64,000 bases of DNA from assembly GCF_006540085.1 (NCBI RefSeq), contig NZ_BJOG01000004.1:558001-622000 (forward strand), given 5' to 3'. Numbering within the stretch: the first letter of the stretch is position 1; every line of letters begins with the position of its first letter. This DNA comes from Microbacterium oxydans (lineage in GTDB: Bacteria > Actinomycetota > Actinomycetes > Actinomycetales > Microbacteriaceae). The notes below the pieces were generated by a model. That model was not told the origin of the DNA. It was given only the letters and a program-made list of their open reading frames with translations, and ran no database searches. This document shows, piece by piece, positions 45,326 through 54,612 of this stretch. The position numbers and the translations under genes are program-made.

Positions 45326-46822
45326 TCAGTGCGCGTGTGTGACGTATCCCCCCAAGACGGTGGAGAGCACGCTCATCGAGCGCAGAGCCGGCCCCGTCGA
45401 CGTCAGCGGGTCCGCCGCACACAGGACGATGTCGGCGGGCTCACCCGGCCGCAGCGAAGTACGCACGCTCGCTTCCAGTGCCTGGTCGACCGTGATCCGC
45501 TCTTCCGGATGCCATGCTGCTCGCGCGTCGGCCGTCCGGGACACCGCTGCGGAGATGGCCTGCCACGGATCGAGCGGGGCCACCGGGGCGTCGGAACCGA
45601 AGCGCAACTGTGCCCCTGATGCGCGCAGTGATGCGAGGGGATAGCCGATCGAGGTCTGCTCCGACCAGTGCCGGTCCACCAGATCGCGATCATCGACGGC
45701 GTGCTGCGGCTGAACGCTGGCGATCACACCGAGGCGAGCGAACCGCGCGAGGTCGGTGTGTCGCACGAGCTGGACATGCTCTATCGATCCGGCTGCGCCC
45801 GTGGTGGTGAAGGCATCCAGCGCCGAGGTGATGGCCCTGTCGCCGATCGCGTGGACCGCCACCCCCAGTCCTGCGCCGGTCGCGCGGGTGAGGAGGTCGA
45901 CCAACTCGTCGGAGGGCACCGTGAGCATGCCGAAGTTGCCGGGATCTCCCGGGTAGGCGTGCGAGCACGCGGCTGTCCGAGTGCCCAGGGAACCGTCTGT
46001 GATGATCTTCAGCGGCCCGACGCGCACGAGCCCCGCCCCGCGGGCCGGAGTCTCGGTCTGTTCATGCAGTTCACCCGTGCGGAGCCCGGCGTCGATGGCG
46101 CGTTCGAGGTCGAACGGGTACACCGCGAACTCGACGCGATGGGAGGCGAAGCCCGCCTGCACCCGTCGCGGCCACGCTTCCGCACTCCACGCCATGTCGA
46201 AGTCGACGAGGCCGGTGACACCTCGTGCCGCGGCCTGCTTCCCTGCCCGCACCATCGCACGGTCACCATGAGCGGCGTCGACGGCATTGAGGCGCCGCGA
46301 GATCTCGAAAGCATCGGTCTCGCGCAGCACGCCGTCCTCGCTGCGGAAGCCCTCACGAGCGAGTGCAGCGCTGTTCAACCAGACGCTGTGGACGTCGGCG
46401 TTGATGAGGTAGGTGGGAACGCCGCCGGTGGCTGTGTCCAGGAGTTCGAGTGACGGACGATCCGGCCACAGCGCATCTCGGAAACCGGTCCCGACGCGTC
46501 GACCGTCCGCCAGCGGGGGAACACCACTCATCGCACCCGCGGCGGCCGCTGCGGATTCCGCGTGTCCGAGCGGCGCGCGCTCCGATGTCAGCGCCCATTG
46601 GACGGTGTGGACGTGGTTGTCCCAGAGACCGGGAACCGCCCAGGCGCCGTCGGCGGCGAGGACGCGGCCACGGGCGGACAGAGCACCGGTCGGGGCGATG
46701 TCGACTATGCGTCCATCGGCGATGAAGATGTCGACCGGTTCGTCGTCCATCAGGAACTCGCGTCCTGGTCCGGCGATCCGCACAGCTGTGATGGTGTCGA
46801 TGGCGGCGCCGCGTTCGGTCAC
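45326..46822 (-). CDS. Amidohydrolase family protein (YtcJ type)
   Basis: About 498 residues. Metal-binding HxH in LWDNHVHTVQ, a downstream His in HAIGDRAI and the C-terminal Asp in RFGSDAPVAPL are as in YtcJ-type metal-dependent hydrolases with an N-terminal beta sandwich (FIADGRIVDIAPTG). The substrate is unknown. GTG 46822 overlaps the stop of the preceding PaiB-like gene as GTGA; the open frame to 47206 runs antisense through that gene and is discarded. Confidence 0.9.
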   Translation of the reverse strand: MTERGAAIDTITAVRIAGPGREFLMDDEPVDIFIADGRIVDIAPTGALSARGRVLAADGAWAVPGLWDNHVHTVQWALTSERAPLGHAESAAAAAGAMSGVPPLADGRRVGTGFRDALWPDRPSLELLDTATGGVPTYLINADVHSVWLNSAALAREGFRSEDGVLRETDAFEISRRLNAVDAAHGDRAMVRAGKQAAARGVTGLVDFDMAWSAEAWPRRVQAGFASHRVEFAVYPFDLERAIDAGLRTGELHEQTETPARGAGLVRVGPLKIITDGSLGTRTAACSHAYPGDPGNFGMLTVPSDELVDLLTRATGAGLGVAVHAIGDRAITSALDAFTTTGAAGSIEHVQLVRHTDLARFARLGVIASVQPQHAVDDRDLVDRHWSEQTSIGYPLASLRASGAQLRFGSDAPVAPLDPWQAISAAVSRTADARAAWHPEERITVDQALEASVRTSLRPGEPADIVLCAADPLTSTGPALRSMSVLSTVLGGYVTHAH

Positions 46823-47466
46823 TGCTGCACCCCTCCTCGGCGTGCGTCCTGCGCGCGCCGCATCTCCGCGGCGAGGGCCGGGTTCGCATAGGGTCCGTCG
46901 CCGGAGAGCTCCTCGATCACCGTCTCGACCGTCTCCGGCGCCTTGTTCTGGCTGAGCTTCCTCTTGGCGACGACTCGTGTCGGTGTCAACCGGAAACCCA
47001 CCGTTCCCGCGGCCAGCCGCTCCACGTAGGCCGCGTCGTTGGGGCGCTCCCACATGCGTCGCGGTTCCGGCATCAGGGATTCGAAGTGCGCGACGAGGCG
47101 GTCGAGCACGACGAGGTTCTCCTCGGCGCTCAGGATCTCGGGAACGCCGGACAGATGGACAGCGGTGTAGTTCCAGGTCGGTACCGCGGGCACATCGCCG
47201 TACCATCCGGGCGAGATGTAGCCGTGTGGGCCCTGGAAGGCCCCCAGCATCTCTCGGTCCTCCCCCAGCCCGTGGATGAGGTCGTCAGGACGACCCACGT
47301 GCCCCACGACGGTGAGGTCGTCGTGGGCGTCGTCGAGCAGGACGGCGTAGTGCGAGGCCACGAGCCCCTCCCCGCCAGAGCTCATGATCGTCGCCCAGGG
47401 GTTCGCCTCGATCACGCGGCGGATCTCGGGCACATCGGCCAGCGTGAAGCTGGGATTCTGTCGCAT
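46819..47466 (-). CDS. FMN-binding negative transcriptional regulator (PaiB family)
   Basis: A 215-residue PaiB-like protein with a split-barrel FMN-binding fold. LVASHYAVLLDD, GHVGRPDDLI, GPHGYISPGWYG and VPTWNYTAVHLSG are the family motifs, with the Tyr-Ile-Ser-Pro-Gly-Trp block near residues 105-115. PaiB in Bacillus is a regulator/FMN protein; direct DNA binding in actinobacteria is unproven. It is co-transcribed and coupled with the amidohydrolase. Confidence 0.92.
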   Translation of the reverse strand: MRQNPSFTLADVPEIRRVIEANPWATIMSSGGEGLVASHYAVLLDDAHDDLTVVGHVGRPDDLIHGLGEDREMLGAFQGPHGYISPGWYGDVPAVPTWNYTAVHLSGVPEILSAEENLVVLDRLVAHFESLMPEPRRMWERPNDAAYVERLAAGTVGFRLTPTRVVAKRKLSQNKAPETVETVIEELSGDGPYANPALAAEMRRAQDARRGGVQQ

Positions 47467-47504
47467 TCGATCAGCCTAGATCCGGTGGTGGCGGCGCGGG
47501 CGGA

Positions 47505-48503
47505 TCACGCCTGGCAACGCGGGCACCAGTAGAGCTTCCGAGCGCCGATCTCCTCCAGCGCGATCTCGGTCCCGCAGATACGGCAGGGCAGACCAGCGCG
47601 GTGATAGACCCAGTGACGATCGTCCCGGTTGGCCATGGCGGCGCGGTAGTCCGCGCCGGTCAGACCGTCCATCGTCATCATCTGCCCCGTCTCCACACCG
47701 ATGGCGAGCAGACGCACCCAGTCGTGCCAGAGCGCGCGCACGACGTCTTCGGGAACGTCGCGACCCGGCGTGTGCGGGTTCAGCCTCTGCCGGAACAGCA
47801 TCTCGGCGCGGTAGACGTTCCCGATGCCGCTCACGACCGACTGGTCCATGAGCAGGAGTGCGATCACCGTCGGCTTCTTCCTGACAGCGCGGACGAAACG
47901 CTCCTCGTTCTCGACCGGATCGCCGACCAGGGGGTCAGGGCCCAGTTTTGCGACGGTCGCGAGCATCTCCTCAGGCGTCTGCAGGACGCACGCGGTCGGC
48001 CCTCGGAGGTCGGCCGCGGTGATGTCGGTCATCAGACGCAGTCGAACCTGGCCGACCACGGGCGGCGGCCACTCCATGCCCTCATCAGCGAGCCCCTTCG
48101 TCTGCTCGGACATGCGCACGTGCACCCGCGTGCGTCGGGGCGCACCGATCGAGGACAGCGAGTTCTCCCCCGCATCATCGAGGATCGGGTCCTCGAGGAT
48201 CGTGCCCCGCTGATTGGTCTGGCCCATGCGTCCGTTGGCGGAGGCGATGGTCGGGTCGACGACGATCTCACCGGCGAAGTCCCACGCTCCATACAGGCCG
48301 AGATGCACCCGGAGCCACAGGTCGCCTTCCGTCTCCAGGAACATCTGCTTGCCGACCGCCTGCACGCTCACCGCGGCACGGCCGTCGAGCAGGGATGCTC
48401 CCTCGGCGAACCGACCCTGCGGGCTGGAAGCGCTCAGCGTCTTGCCGACGAAGTTGCGGTCGAACTGCCGAGCGATCCGGTGGACGGAATGACCCTCGGG
48501 CAT
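47505..48503 (-). CDS. Fpg/Nei family DNA glycosylase (Nei2-like)
   Basis: A 332-residue DNA glycosylase with AP lyase activity for oxidised bases. The N-terminal MPEGHSVHR provides the catalytic Pro2 and Glu3 that act after removal of Met. The Lys in VSVQAVGKQMFLE is conserved, and the C-terminal zinc finger has CRICG and CPRC. The Asn/Ser-rich N-terminal loop matches the Nei group rather than Fpg. It is separated from rpiB by only 1 base. Confidence 0.93.
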   Translation of the reverse strand: MPEGHSVHRIARQFDRNFVGKTLSASSPQGRFAEGASLLDGRAAVSVQAVGKQMFLETEGDLWLRVHLGLYGAWDFAGEIVVDPTIASANGRMGQTNQRGTILEDPILDDAGENSLSSIGAPRRTRVHVRMSEQTKGLADEGMEWPPPVVGQVRLRLMTDITAADLRGPTACVLQTPEEMLATVAKLGPDPLVGDPVENEERFVRAVRKKPTVIALLLMDQSVVSGIGNVYRAEMLFRQRLNPHTPGRDVPEDVVRALWHDWVRLLAIGVETGQMMTMDGLTGADYRAAMANRDDRHWVYHRAGLPCRICGTEIALEEIGARKLYWCPRCQA

Positions 48504-48504
48504 G

Positions 48505-48990
48505 TCAGGCCCGCGGGTCCGGGAGCAGTGAGCCGTCGCGTTCGAAGTCGGCGATCTGTCCGATGCGCCGCACGTGGCGCTCGTCGCCCGAGAACGGGGT
48601 CGTGATGAAGCGGTCGATGAACGAGGTGACCTCGTCGTACGTGTGCTGACGCGCGCCGATGGAGATCACGTTCGCATCGTTGTGCTCGCGGGCCAGCTCC
48701 GCGGTCGAGAGGTTCCAGACGAGCGCCGCACGTACGCCCTCGACCTTGTTCGCGGCGATCTGCTCGCCGTTTCCGGAGCCGCCGAAGACGACGCCGAGCG
48801 CCTCGACGCCCGCACGCCGATCGGCGATGACGGCCTGCGCCGCGCGGATGCAGAACGCCGGGTAGTCGTCGACCGCGTCGTACTCGACGGGGCCGTGATC
48901 GACGACCTCGTGCCCGGCGGCGCGCAGATGGTCCTGCAGCTGCGTGGAGAAGTCGAGGCCCGCGTGGTCGGTGGCGATATGGATGCGCAT
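48505..48990 (-). CDS. rpiB: Ribose-5-phosphate isomerase B
   Basis: About 161 residues. GGSGNGEQIAANKVEG has Glu76 at the position where E. coli RpiB has its Cys, as in mycobacterial RpiB that uses Glu75. DHAGLDF, NVISIGARQ and FERDG segments are typical. It interconverts ribose-5-phosphate and ribulose-5-phosphate. ATG 48990 is preferred because GGGA sits just upstream; ATG 48999 is the alternative. Confidence 0.94.
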   Translation of the reverse strand: MRIHIATDHAGLDFSTQLQDHLRAAGHEVVDHGPVEYDAVDDYPAFCIRAAQAVIADRRAGVEALGVVFGGSGNGEQIAANKVEGVRAALVWNLSTAELAREHNDANVISIGARQHTYDEVTSFIDRFITTPFSGDERHVRRIGQIADFERDGSLLPDPRA

Positions 48991-49028
48991 GTGTCCCATC
49001 CTAGAAGCGCGCGCCGGTCACCGAGAGG

Positions 49029-50213
49029 TCACGGAGCGACGCCTGCGGCAGCCGGCTTGAAGCCCGCCCGGATGTTCTCGCAACAACCGGGGCGGCACAC
49101 GTCGAACCCGCCGGGAAGGGAAGTGACGTGAGCGCGTTCCTCGTTGGGACGCCCCTGGAGGCGCTCCTCGATCAGATCGACGATGCCCGCGACGAATGCC
49201 GGCGATACGCCGGGGGTCGGAGTACGGGTGAAGGAGAGTCCCGCTTCCTCCGCGGCCTCCGCCGCCTCGGTGTCGAGGTCCCACAGGACCTCCATGTGGT
49301 CGCTCATGAATCCCACCGGCACGACGGCGACGGCCTTGCGTCCGCGCTCGGGCAGCTCGCCGATCACGTCGCAGACATCGGGCTCGAGCCACGGCTGCGA
49401 GGCGGGACCGGAGCGGGACTGGTAGACGAGCTCCCACGACACATCGGCGGCCGCCGGGACGGTCTGGCGGACGCGATCCATGACCCATGCGGCGACGGCG
49501 AGGTGCTGCGCGGCATAGGCGCCGCCCTCACCCCACTCGATGTCGCGGGCACCCGAGCGCTCGGCGTCGGCGGTGGGGATGCTGTGCGTCGAGAAGAGGA
49601 TCTGGATGTCCGCGGCTGCGATGCCTTCGGCGAGGAAGTTCTCGATGGCCTCACGGACACCGGTCTCGAACGCCTCGACGAAGCCGGGGTGATCGTAGAA
49701 CGGGCGGATCTTGTCGATCGTGACGGTCTCGCCCAGGCCGGTCTCCTCCAGGATGCGGGCGAAGTCCTCCCGGTACTGGCGGCAGCTGGAGAACGAGCTG
49801 TACGCACTCGTGGCGAAGGCGAGCAGGGTGTTGTGCCCGTTGCCCGATGCCTCGGTCACGACCTCTTCCAGGTACGGCGCCCAGTTGCGGTTGCCCCAGT
49901 AGACCGGGAGCGTGATGCCCCGCTCGGCGAGAGCGTTCTGCAGCGCCTCCTTGAGCACGCGGTTCTGACCGTTGATCGGACTCACCCCGCCGAAGTGGCG
50001 GTAGTGGTGCGCGACTTCCTCGAGCCGCTCGTCGGGGATGCCGCGGCCGCGCGTCACGTTCCTGAGGAACGGGATCACATCCTCCTGGCCCTCGGGCCCG
50101 CCGAATCCGGCGAGCAGGATCGCGTCATAGGCGACCGGTGCGGTCACGAAAGGTGCACCACCGGAGGCAGCAGGCGAGGCAAAGGGGACGACATTCGGCT
50201 CGATCGCAGTCAC
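49029..50213 (-). CDS. hemH: Ferrochelatase (coproporphyrin type expected)
   Basis: A 394-residue ferrochelatase, which in actinobacteria inserts iron into coproporphyrin III. Diagnostic segments: LLAGFGGPEG, RHFGGVSPINGQNR, and the His in LFSTHSIPTADAERSG. The C-terminus carries Cys373, Cys377 and Cys378 (DVCRPGCCEN), which with a further upstream Cys (FSSCRQY) are the likely [2Fe-2S] ligands. The ATG at 50213 is the only sensible start. It is divergent from pepN. Confidence 0.94.
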   Translation of the reverse strand: MTAIEPNVVPFASPAASGGAPFVTAPVAYDAILLAGFGGPEGQEDVIPFLRNVTRGRGIPDERLEEVAHHYRHFGGVSPINGQNRVLKEALQNALAERGITLPVYWGNRNWAPYLEEVVTEASGNGHNTLLAFATSAYSSFSSCRQYREDFARILEETGLGETVTIDKIRPFYDHPGFVEAFETGVREAIENFLAEGIAAADIQILFSTHSIPTADAERSGARDIEWGEGGAYAAQHLAVAAWVMDRVRQTVPAAADVSWELVYQSRSGPASQPWLEPDVCDVIGELPERGRKAVAVVPVGFMSDHMEVLWDLDTEAAEAAEEAGLSFTRTPTPGVSPAFVAGIVDLIEERLQGRPNEERAHVTSLPGGFDVCRPGCCENIRAGFKPAAAGVAP

Positions 50214-50392
50214 CCCTCCATCCTCCCACTTCTACGGAGTGCCGGAGTGCGCGCGAGCACCGTTTCTATCCGATTCCCCTGCACCGCGATGGAGATCGGG
50301 CATTCCCCGCACTGGCGTAGGCTGTCAGGGTTGCCGTCGGCGCCAACTGCGCCCAGCCCCGGTGACATCCCCTCACCCCTGGGAGTACAGCT

Positions 50393-52945
50393 GTGCCTGG
50401 AGAGAACCTCACCCGTATCGAAGCGCAGGAGCGCCGCGACGTCGTCGACACGCAGTCCTACGAAGTCGCCCTCGATCTGACCAAGGGCGCCGAGGTCTTC
50501 GGCTCTCGGAGCGTCGTCCGCTTCACCGCCACGCCCGAGAGCTTCACCTTCATCGATCTGATCGCGCGGGAGGTCCGTGAGATCTCCCTCAACGGGGAGC
50601 AGCTCGACCCCAACGAGGTCTTCGCCGACTCGCGCATCACGCTCGAGGGACTGCAGGCGGAGAACGTCCTCGTCGTGGACGCCGACTGCGAGTACACGAA
50701 CACCGGCGAGGGCCTGCACCGTTTCGTCGATCCCGTCGATGGCGAGGTCTACCTCTACTCGCAGTTCGAGGTGCCCGACTCGCGTCGGGTGTTCGCGGTC
50801 TTCGAGCAGCCCGACCTCAAAGCGACGTTCCAGTTCACCGTGACCGCACCGGCCGCATGGAAGGTCGTCTCCAACTCGCCCACCCCCGAGCCCATCGTGC
50901 ACGACGATGACGTCACCGCCACGTGGGGCTTCGAGCCGACGCCGCGCATCTCCTCGTACATCACGGCGTTGGTCGCCGGTCCCTACGAGTCGACCTTCTC
51001 GGAGCTGACGAGCGCCTCCGGCCGCGTCATCCCCCTCGGCGTGTACGGCCGCAAGAGCCTGTGGCAGCACCTCGACGCCGACTACATCTTCGACAAGACC
51101 CGCGAGGGCTTCGCCTACTTCGAGTCGAAGTTCGGCGTGCCGTACCCGTTCGCCAAGTACGACCAGCTCTTCGTGCCGGAGTTCAACGCCGGCGCCATGG
51201 AGAACGCGGGAGCCGTCACCTTCACCGAGACCTACGTCTTCCGCAGCAAGGTGACGGACGCCGTCAAGGAACGTCGCGTCGTCACGATCCTGCACGAGCT
51301 CGCTCACATGTGGTTCGGCGACCTCGTCACCATGAAGTGGTGGAACGACCTCTGGCTGAACGAGTCGTTCGCCGAGTGGGCCTCGACCATCGCCACGGCG
51401 GAGGCCACCGAGTGGACCGAGGCATGGACCACGTTCAACGCCATGGAGAAGACCTGGGCCTACCGCCAGGACCAGCTCCCCTCGACCCACCCGATCGTCG
51501 CCGAGATCAACGACCTCGAAGACGTGCAGGTGAACTTCGATGGGATCACCTATGCCAAGGGCGGCTCCGTCCTGAAGCAGCTGGCCGCCTGGGTCGGTAT
51601 CGAGGCGTTCTTCTCGGGCGTCTCGCAGTACTTCCAGAAGCACTCCTGGGGCAACACGGAGCTCAGCGACCTGCTCACCGAGCTCGAAGCCACCAGCGGC
51701 CGCGACCTCGGCACGTGGTCCAAGAAGTGGCTTGAGACCGCCGGCGTGAACACGCTGGAGCCGGTCATCGCCGAGGGCCACGACGGCACGATCTCGCGCT
51801 TCGCGATCACGCAGACCGCTCCGGCCGACTACCCGACCATCCGTCCGCACCGTCTCGGCATCGGCTTCTACACCCTCACGGACGGCTCGCTCACCCGCAC
51901 GCACTACCTCGAAGTGGACGTCGACGGCGACCGCACCGAAATCCCCGAGCTGCAGGGCCTCACCCGCCCCGACCTCGTGCTCCTCAACGACAACGACCTC
52001 GCCTACGCGAAGATCCGCCTCGACGAGAAGTCTCTGGCCACCGCGATCGCACACCTCGCCGACATCCACGACCCGCTCGCCCGTTCGCTCGTCTGGGGCG
52101 CGGCATGGGATCAGACCCGCGACGCCGAGACCGGCGCTTCCGAGTACATCGACCTCGTGCTCGGCAACATCGGGCGTGAGACCGAGTCGACGACGGTGCG
52201 CACCACGCTCGCGCAACTGCGCACCGCGGCGAACCTCTACGTCGCACCGGCCGACCGCGAGGCCGCGCGCCTCAAGGTGGCGGATGGTCTGTGGAGCCTG
52301 GCAGAGTCGGCGGACCCCGGCAGCGACAGCCAGCTGCAGTTCGTCACGGCCTTCGCCAACGCTCTGGTCACTCCTGAGCACGCGGGCATCGTCGGACGTC
52401 TGCGCTCCGGTGAGGACACGCTCCCCGGGCTGGAGATCGACGCTGACCTGAACTGGCAGCTGCTCGCCGGGCTCGCCACGATCGGCGCGACGGACGCCGC
52501 CACGATCGATGCCGCTCTCGCCGCGGACAACACCGCGAAGGGCGGGGAGTTCGCGGCTCAGGCACGCGCGTCCCTGCCGGACTCCGCCTCCAAGAAGGCC
52601 GCGTGGGCGTCGTTGATCGAGCGCGATGATGCTCCGAACACGATCGTGCGCTCCGCAGCACTCGGGTTCACCCACCCGGCGGGGGCTGCGGTGCTCGAGG
52701 AGTTCGTCCCGGCGTACTTCGACATGCTGCTGCCGATCTGGGAGTCGCGGACCTACCAGATCGCGCAGTACCTGATCGTGGGGCTGTTCCCGACCGCACT
52801 GGCGGACATCGCCCTGCGCGACGCGACCCGCGGCTGGCTCTCGGAGCACCAGGATGTCGCCCCTGCTCTGCGACGCCTCGTGCTCGAGAACCTCGCCGAT
52901 GTCGAGCGCGCCCTGGCCGCGCAGGCCCGCGACGCCGAGGACTGA
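50393..52945 (+). CDS. pepN: Aminopeptidase N (M1 family)
   Basis: An 850-residue gluzincin aminopeptidase, cytoplasmic (no signal peptide). The exopeptidase motif GAMEN begins at residue 267 and zinc site HELAH at 301-305 followed by WLNESFAEW. The C-terminal half is the ERAP1-like helical domain. It trims N-terminal residues from peptides. GTG 50393 is preceded by a GGGAG site. The 947-residue open frame on the opposite strand is a shadow of this gene. A large inverted repeat follows it. Confidence 0.96.
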   Translation: MPGENLTRIEAQERRDVVDTQSYEVALDLTKGAEVFGSRSVVRFTATPESFTFIDLIAREVREISLNGEQLDPNEVFADSRITLEGLQAENVLVVDADCEYTNTGEGLHRFVDPVDGEVYLYSQFEVPDSRRVFAVFEQPDLKATFQFTVTAPAAWKVVSNSPTPEPIVHDDDVTATWGFEPTPRISSYITALVAGPYESTFSELTSASGRVIPLGVYGRKSLWQHLDADYIFDKTREGFAYFESKFGVPYPFAKYDQLFVPEFNAGAMENAGAVTFTETYVFRSKVTDAVKERRVVTILHELAHMWFGDLVTMKWWNDLWLNESFAEWASTIATAEATEWTEAWTTFNAMEKTWAYRQDQLPSTHPIVAEINDLEDVQVNFDGITYAKGGSVLKQLAAWVGIEAFFSGVSQYFQKHSWGNTELSDLLTELEATSGRDLGTWSKKWLETAGVNTLEPVIAEGHDGTISRFAITQTAPADYPTIRPHRLGIGFYTLTDGSLTRTHYLEVDVDGDRTEIPELQGLTRPDLVLLNDNDLAYAKIRLDEKSLATAIAHLADIHDPLARSLVWGAAWDQTRDAETGASEYIDLVLGNIGRETESTTVRTTLAQLRTAANLYVAPADREAARLKVADGLWSLAESADPGSDSQLQFVTAFANALVTPEHAGIVGRLRSGEDTLPGLEIDADLNWQLLAGLATIGATDAATIDAALAADNTAKGGEFAAQARASLPDSASKKAAWASLIERDDAPNTIVRSAALGFTHPAGAAVLEEFVPAYFDMLLPIWESRTYQIAQYLIVGLFPTALADIALRDATRGWLSEHQDVAPALRRLVLENLADVERALAAQARDAED

Positions 52946-52961
52946 TACCCGAACACCAGCG

Positions 52962-53038
52962 AAAACGGAGACCATCCGCTCTGATCCCTGTGTGTCCACC
53001 AATGACACGCTGCGGTCGGGCCGGATGGTCTCCGTTTT
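52962..53038. repeat. Long inverted repeat between pepN and mscS
   Basis: AAAACGGAGACCATCCG (52962-52978) and CGGATGGTCTCCGTTTT (53022-53038) are perfect 17-base arms around a 43-base spacer, which itself contains GTGTC/GACAC. With AAAA on one side and TTTT on the other it resembles a bidirectional terminator or small mobile-type hairpin element, yet both flanking genes run rightward. Confidence 0.6.
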
Positions 53039-53089
53039 GACGCGGGGTTCCACCCAGCCCGCACAGAGGCCCGCTCGCTAGGATCGGAG

Positions 53090-54166
53090 GTGATGATTCT
53101 TCCCTCCACTGTCACCGAACCACCTGCGGAGATCCCCCTCCCCGACTGGGTGAAGGCGCTGCTCGCCTGGCTCGGCCAGGTCGGCATGAATGCCCTGACG
53201 GTCGCCATCATCATCGTCAGCTGCATCGTGATCGGGCTCGTCCTGCGGCTCGTCATCCGACGTGTGGTGCACCGCATCGTCGACAGCGCGAAGAACAAGG
53301 CGTCGGTCGACGACACTCAGGCACTCGAGCGCTCTCCGCTCGCGGATATGCGCCTGGTGCAGCGCACACGCACGCTCGGCACCATCCTGCAGAACATCGT
53401 GAACGTGATGCTGGTCGTGATCGCGATCGTGCTGATCGTGAACGCGCTCGATTCGAGTCTGCTCGGCTCGCTGACCCTCCTGACCGCTGCGGTCGGCGCT
53501 GGTCTCGGTTTCGGCGCCCAGAACATCGTCAAGGACGTGCTCAACGGCATGTTCCTCGTGGCCGAGGACCAGATCGGCATCGGCGATGTGGTGGATCTCG
53601 GTCTCGCGAGCGGTGTGGTCGAATACGTGAGTGTGCGCATCACCCAGGTGCGCGACGTCAACGGCACGCTGTGGTACGTGCGCAACGGTGAGGTGACCCG
53701 GATCGGCAACATGTCGCAGGGGTGGGCGCGCTCCATCATCGACATCGGCGTGCCGGCCGACTCCGACCTCGAACAGGTCGAGCACATCATGCTCGAGACC
53801 GCGCAGGGACTGTCGAAGGATCCGAAGTGGCGTACGCGCATCATCGAGAAGCCCGAGCTGTGGGGCTTGGAGTCCATCGACGGGGACGCGCTCGTGGTGC
53901 GTATCGTCATCAAGGCCAGGGCCAATGCCAAGGACGACGTGGCCCAGGAGCTGCGTCGCCGCCTGCGCGCTGCCCTCCTCGAGAAGGAGATCGGCGTGCC
54001 CCGAATGGTCGACGTGGTGCCGACGGGGCTCGACGGTGCACGGCGGGTCCGCGGTGCGAACCCGCCGAGAACGCGCCCGAACGCGGTAACCGGCGTGCCG
54101 GTGGTCCCCGACCGAGGTATCTGGCGGCGGAAGAAGCCGAACGACGACGGGAGCACCCAGAAGTGA
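53090..54166 (+). CDS. MscS family mechanosensitive channel
   Basis: A 358-residue MscS homologue: membrane helices ALTVAIIIVSCIVIGLVLRL and NVMLVVIAIVLIVNAL, the pore helix TAAVGAGLGFGAQNIVKDVLNG, and a cytoplasmic beta domain with IGDVVDLGLASGVVEYVSVRITQVRDVNG. It opens under osmotic downshock. GTG 53090 or ATG 53093 could start it; GGAGG at 53086-53090 is too close to the ATG, so the exact start is uncertain. Overlaps the next gene by GTGA. Confidence 0.92.
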   Translation: MMILPSTVTEPPAEIPLPDWVKALLAWLGQVGMNALTVAIIIVSCIVIGLVLRLVIRRVVHRIVDSAKNKASVDDTQALERSPLADMRLVQRTRTLGTILQNIVNVMLVVIAIVLIVNALDSSLLGSLTLLTAAVGAGLGFGAQNIVKDVLNGMFLVAEDQIGIGDVVDLGLASGVVEYVSVRITQVRDVNGTLWYVRNGEVTRIGNMSQGWARSIIDIGVPADSDLEQVEHIMLETAQGLSKDPKWRTRIIEKPELWGLESIDGDALVVRIVIKARANAKDDVAQELRRRLRAALLEKEIGVPRMVDVVPTGLDGARRVRGANPPRTRPNAVTGVPVVPDRGIWRRKKPNDDGSTQK

Positions 54167-54612
54167 CCTTCTACGACGAGATCGGCGGGCACGAGACCTT
54201 CCGGAAGATCGTCTCCGTGTTCTACCGCGAGGTCGCGCTGGACCCCGTCATGAAGCCGATGTACCCGGAGGAAGACCTCGGCCCTGCCGAAGACCGTCTT
54301 CGGATGTTCCTCGAGCAGTACTGGGGCGGCCCCACGACGTACGGTGAGACCCGCGGGCATCCGCGTCTGCGCATGAGGCACATGCCGTTCCACGTCGATG
54401 CGGATGCGCGAGACCGTTGGCTTCGTCACATGCGCACCGCGCTCGACGAGGCGCAGTTGTCTCCCCTGCACGAAACCACGCTGTGGGACTACCTGGAGCG
54501 CGCGGCCTATGCCATGGTGAACACACGCGAACCTTCCGGGATCGGCGCCGGACCCGGCGGCCGGCCCACGCTCGAGACCCGCTCACGTCAGGAATCAACG
54601 GAGACCCCATGA
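54163..54612 (+). CDS. Group II truncated hemoglobin (GlbO type)
   Basis: About 149 residues: a 2-on-2 globin with proximal His in RMRHMPF and Trp in DRWLRHM as in trHbO. YPEEDLGPAEDRLRMFLEQYWGGP is the expected E/CD region. It binds O2 or NO, probably in NO detoxification or redox sensing. GTG 54163 overlaps the mscS stop. A 25-residue tail after residue 125 is unlike the compact globin. Confidence 0.93.
   Translation: MTFYDEIGGHETFRKIVSVFYREVALDPVMKPMYPEEDLGPAEDRLRMFLEQYWGGPTTYGETRGHPRLRMRHMPFHVDADARDRWLRHMRTALDEAQLSPLHETTLWDYLERAAYAMVNTREPSGIGAGPGGRPTLETRSRQESTETP

Noticed and set aside
50210..53053. A 947-codon open frame on the minus strand opposite pepN
   Set aside because: It is the antisense shadow of a gene with zinc motifs and conserved domains, and translates to an Arg/Gly/Val-rich sequence with no recognisable motif.
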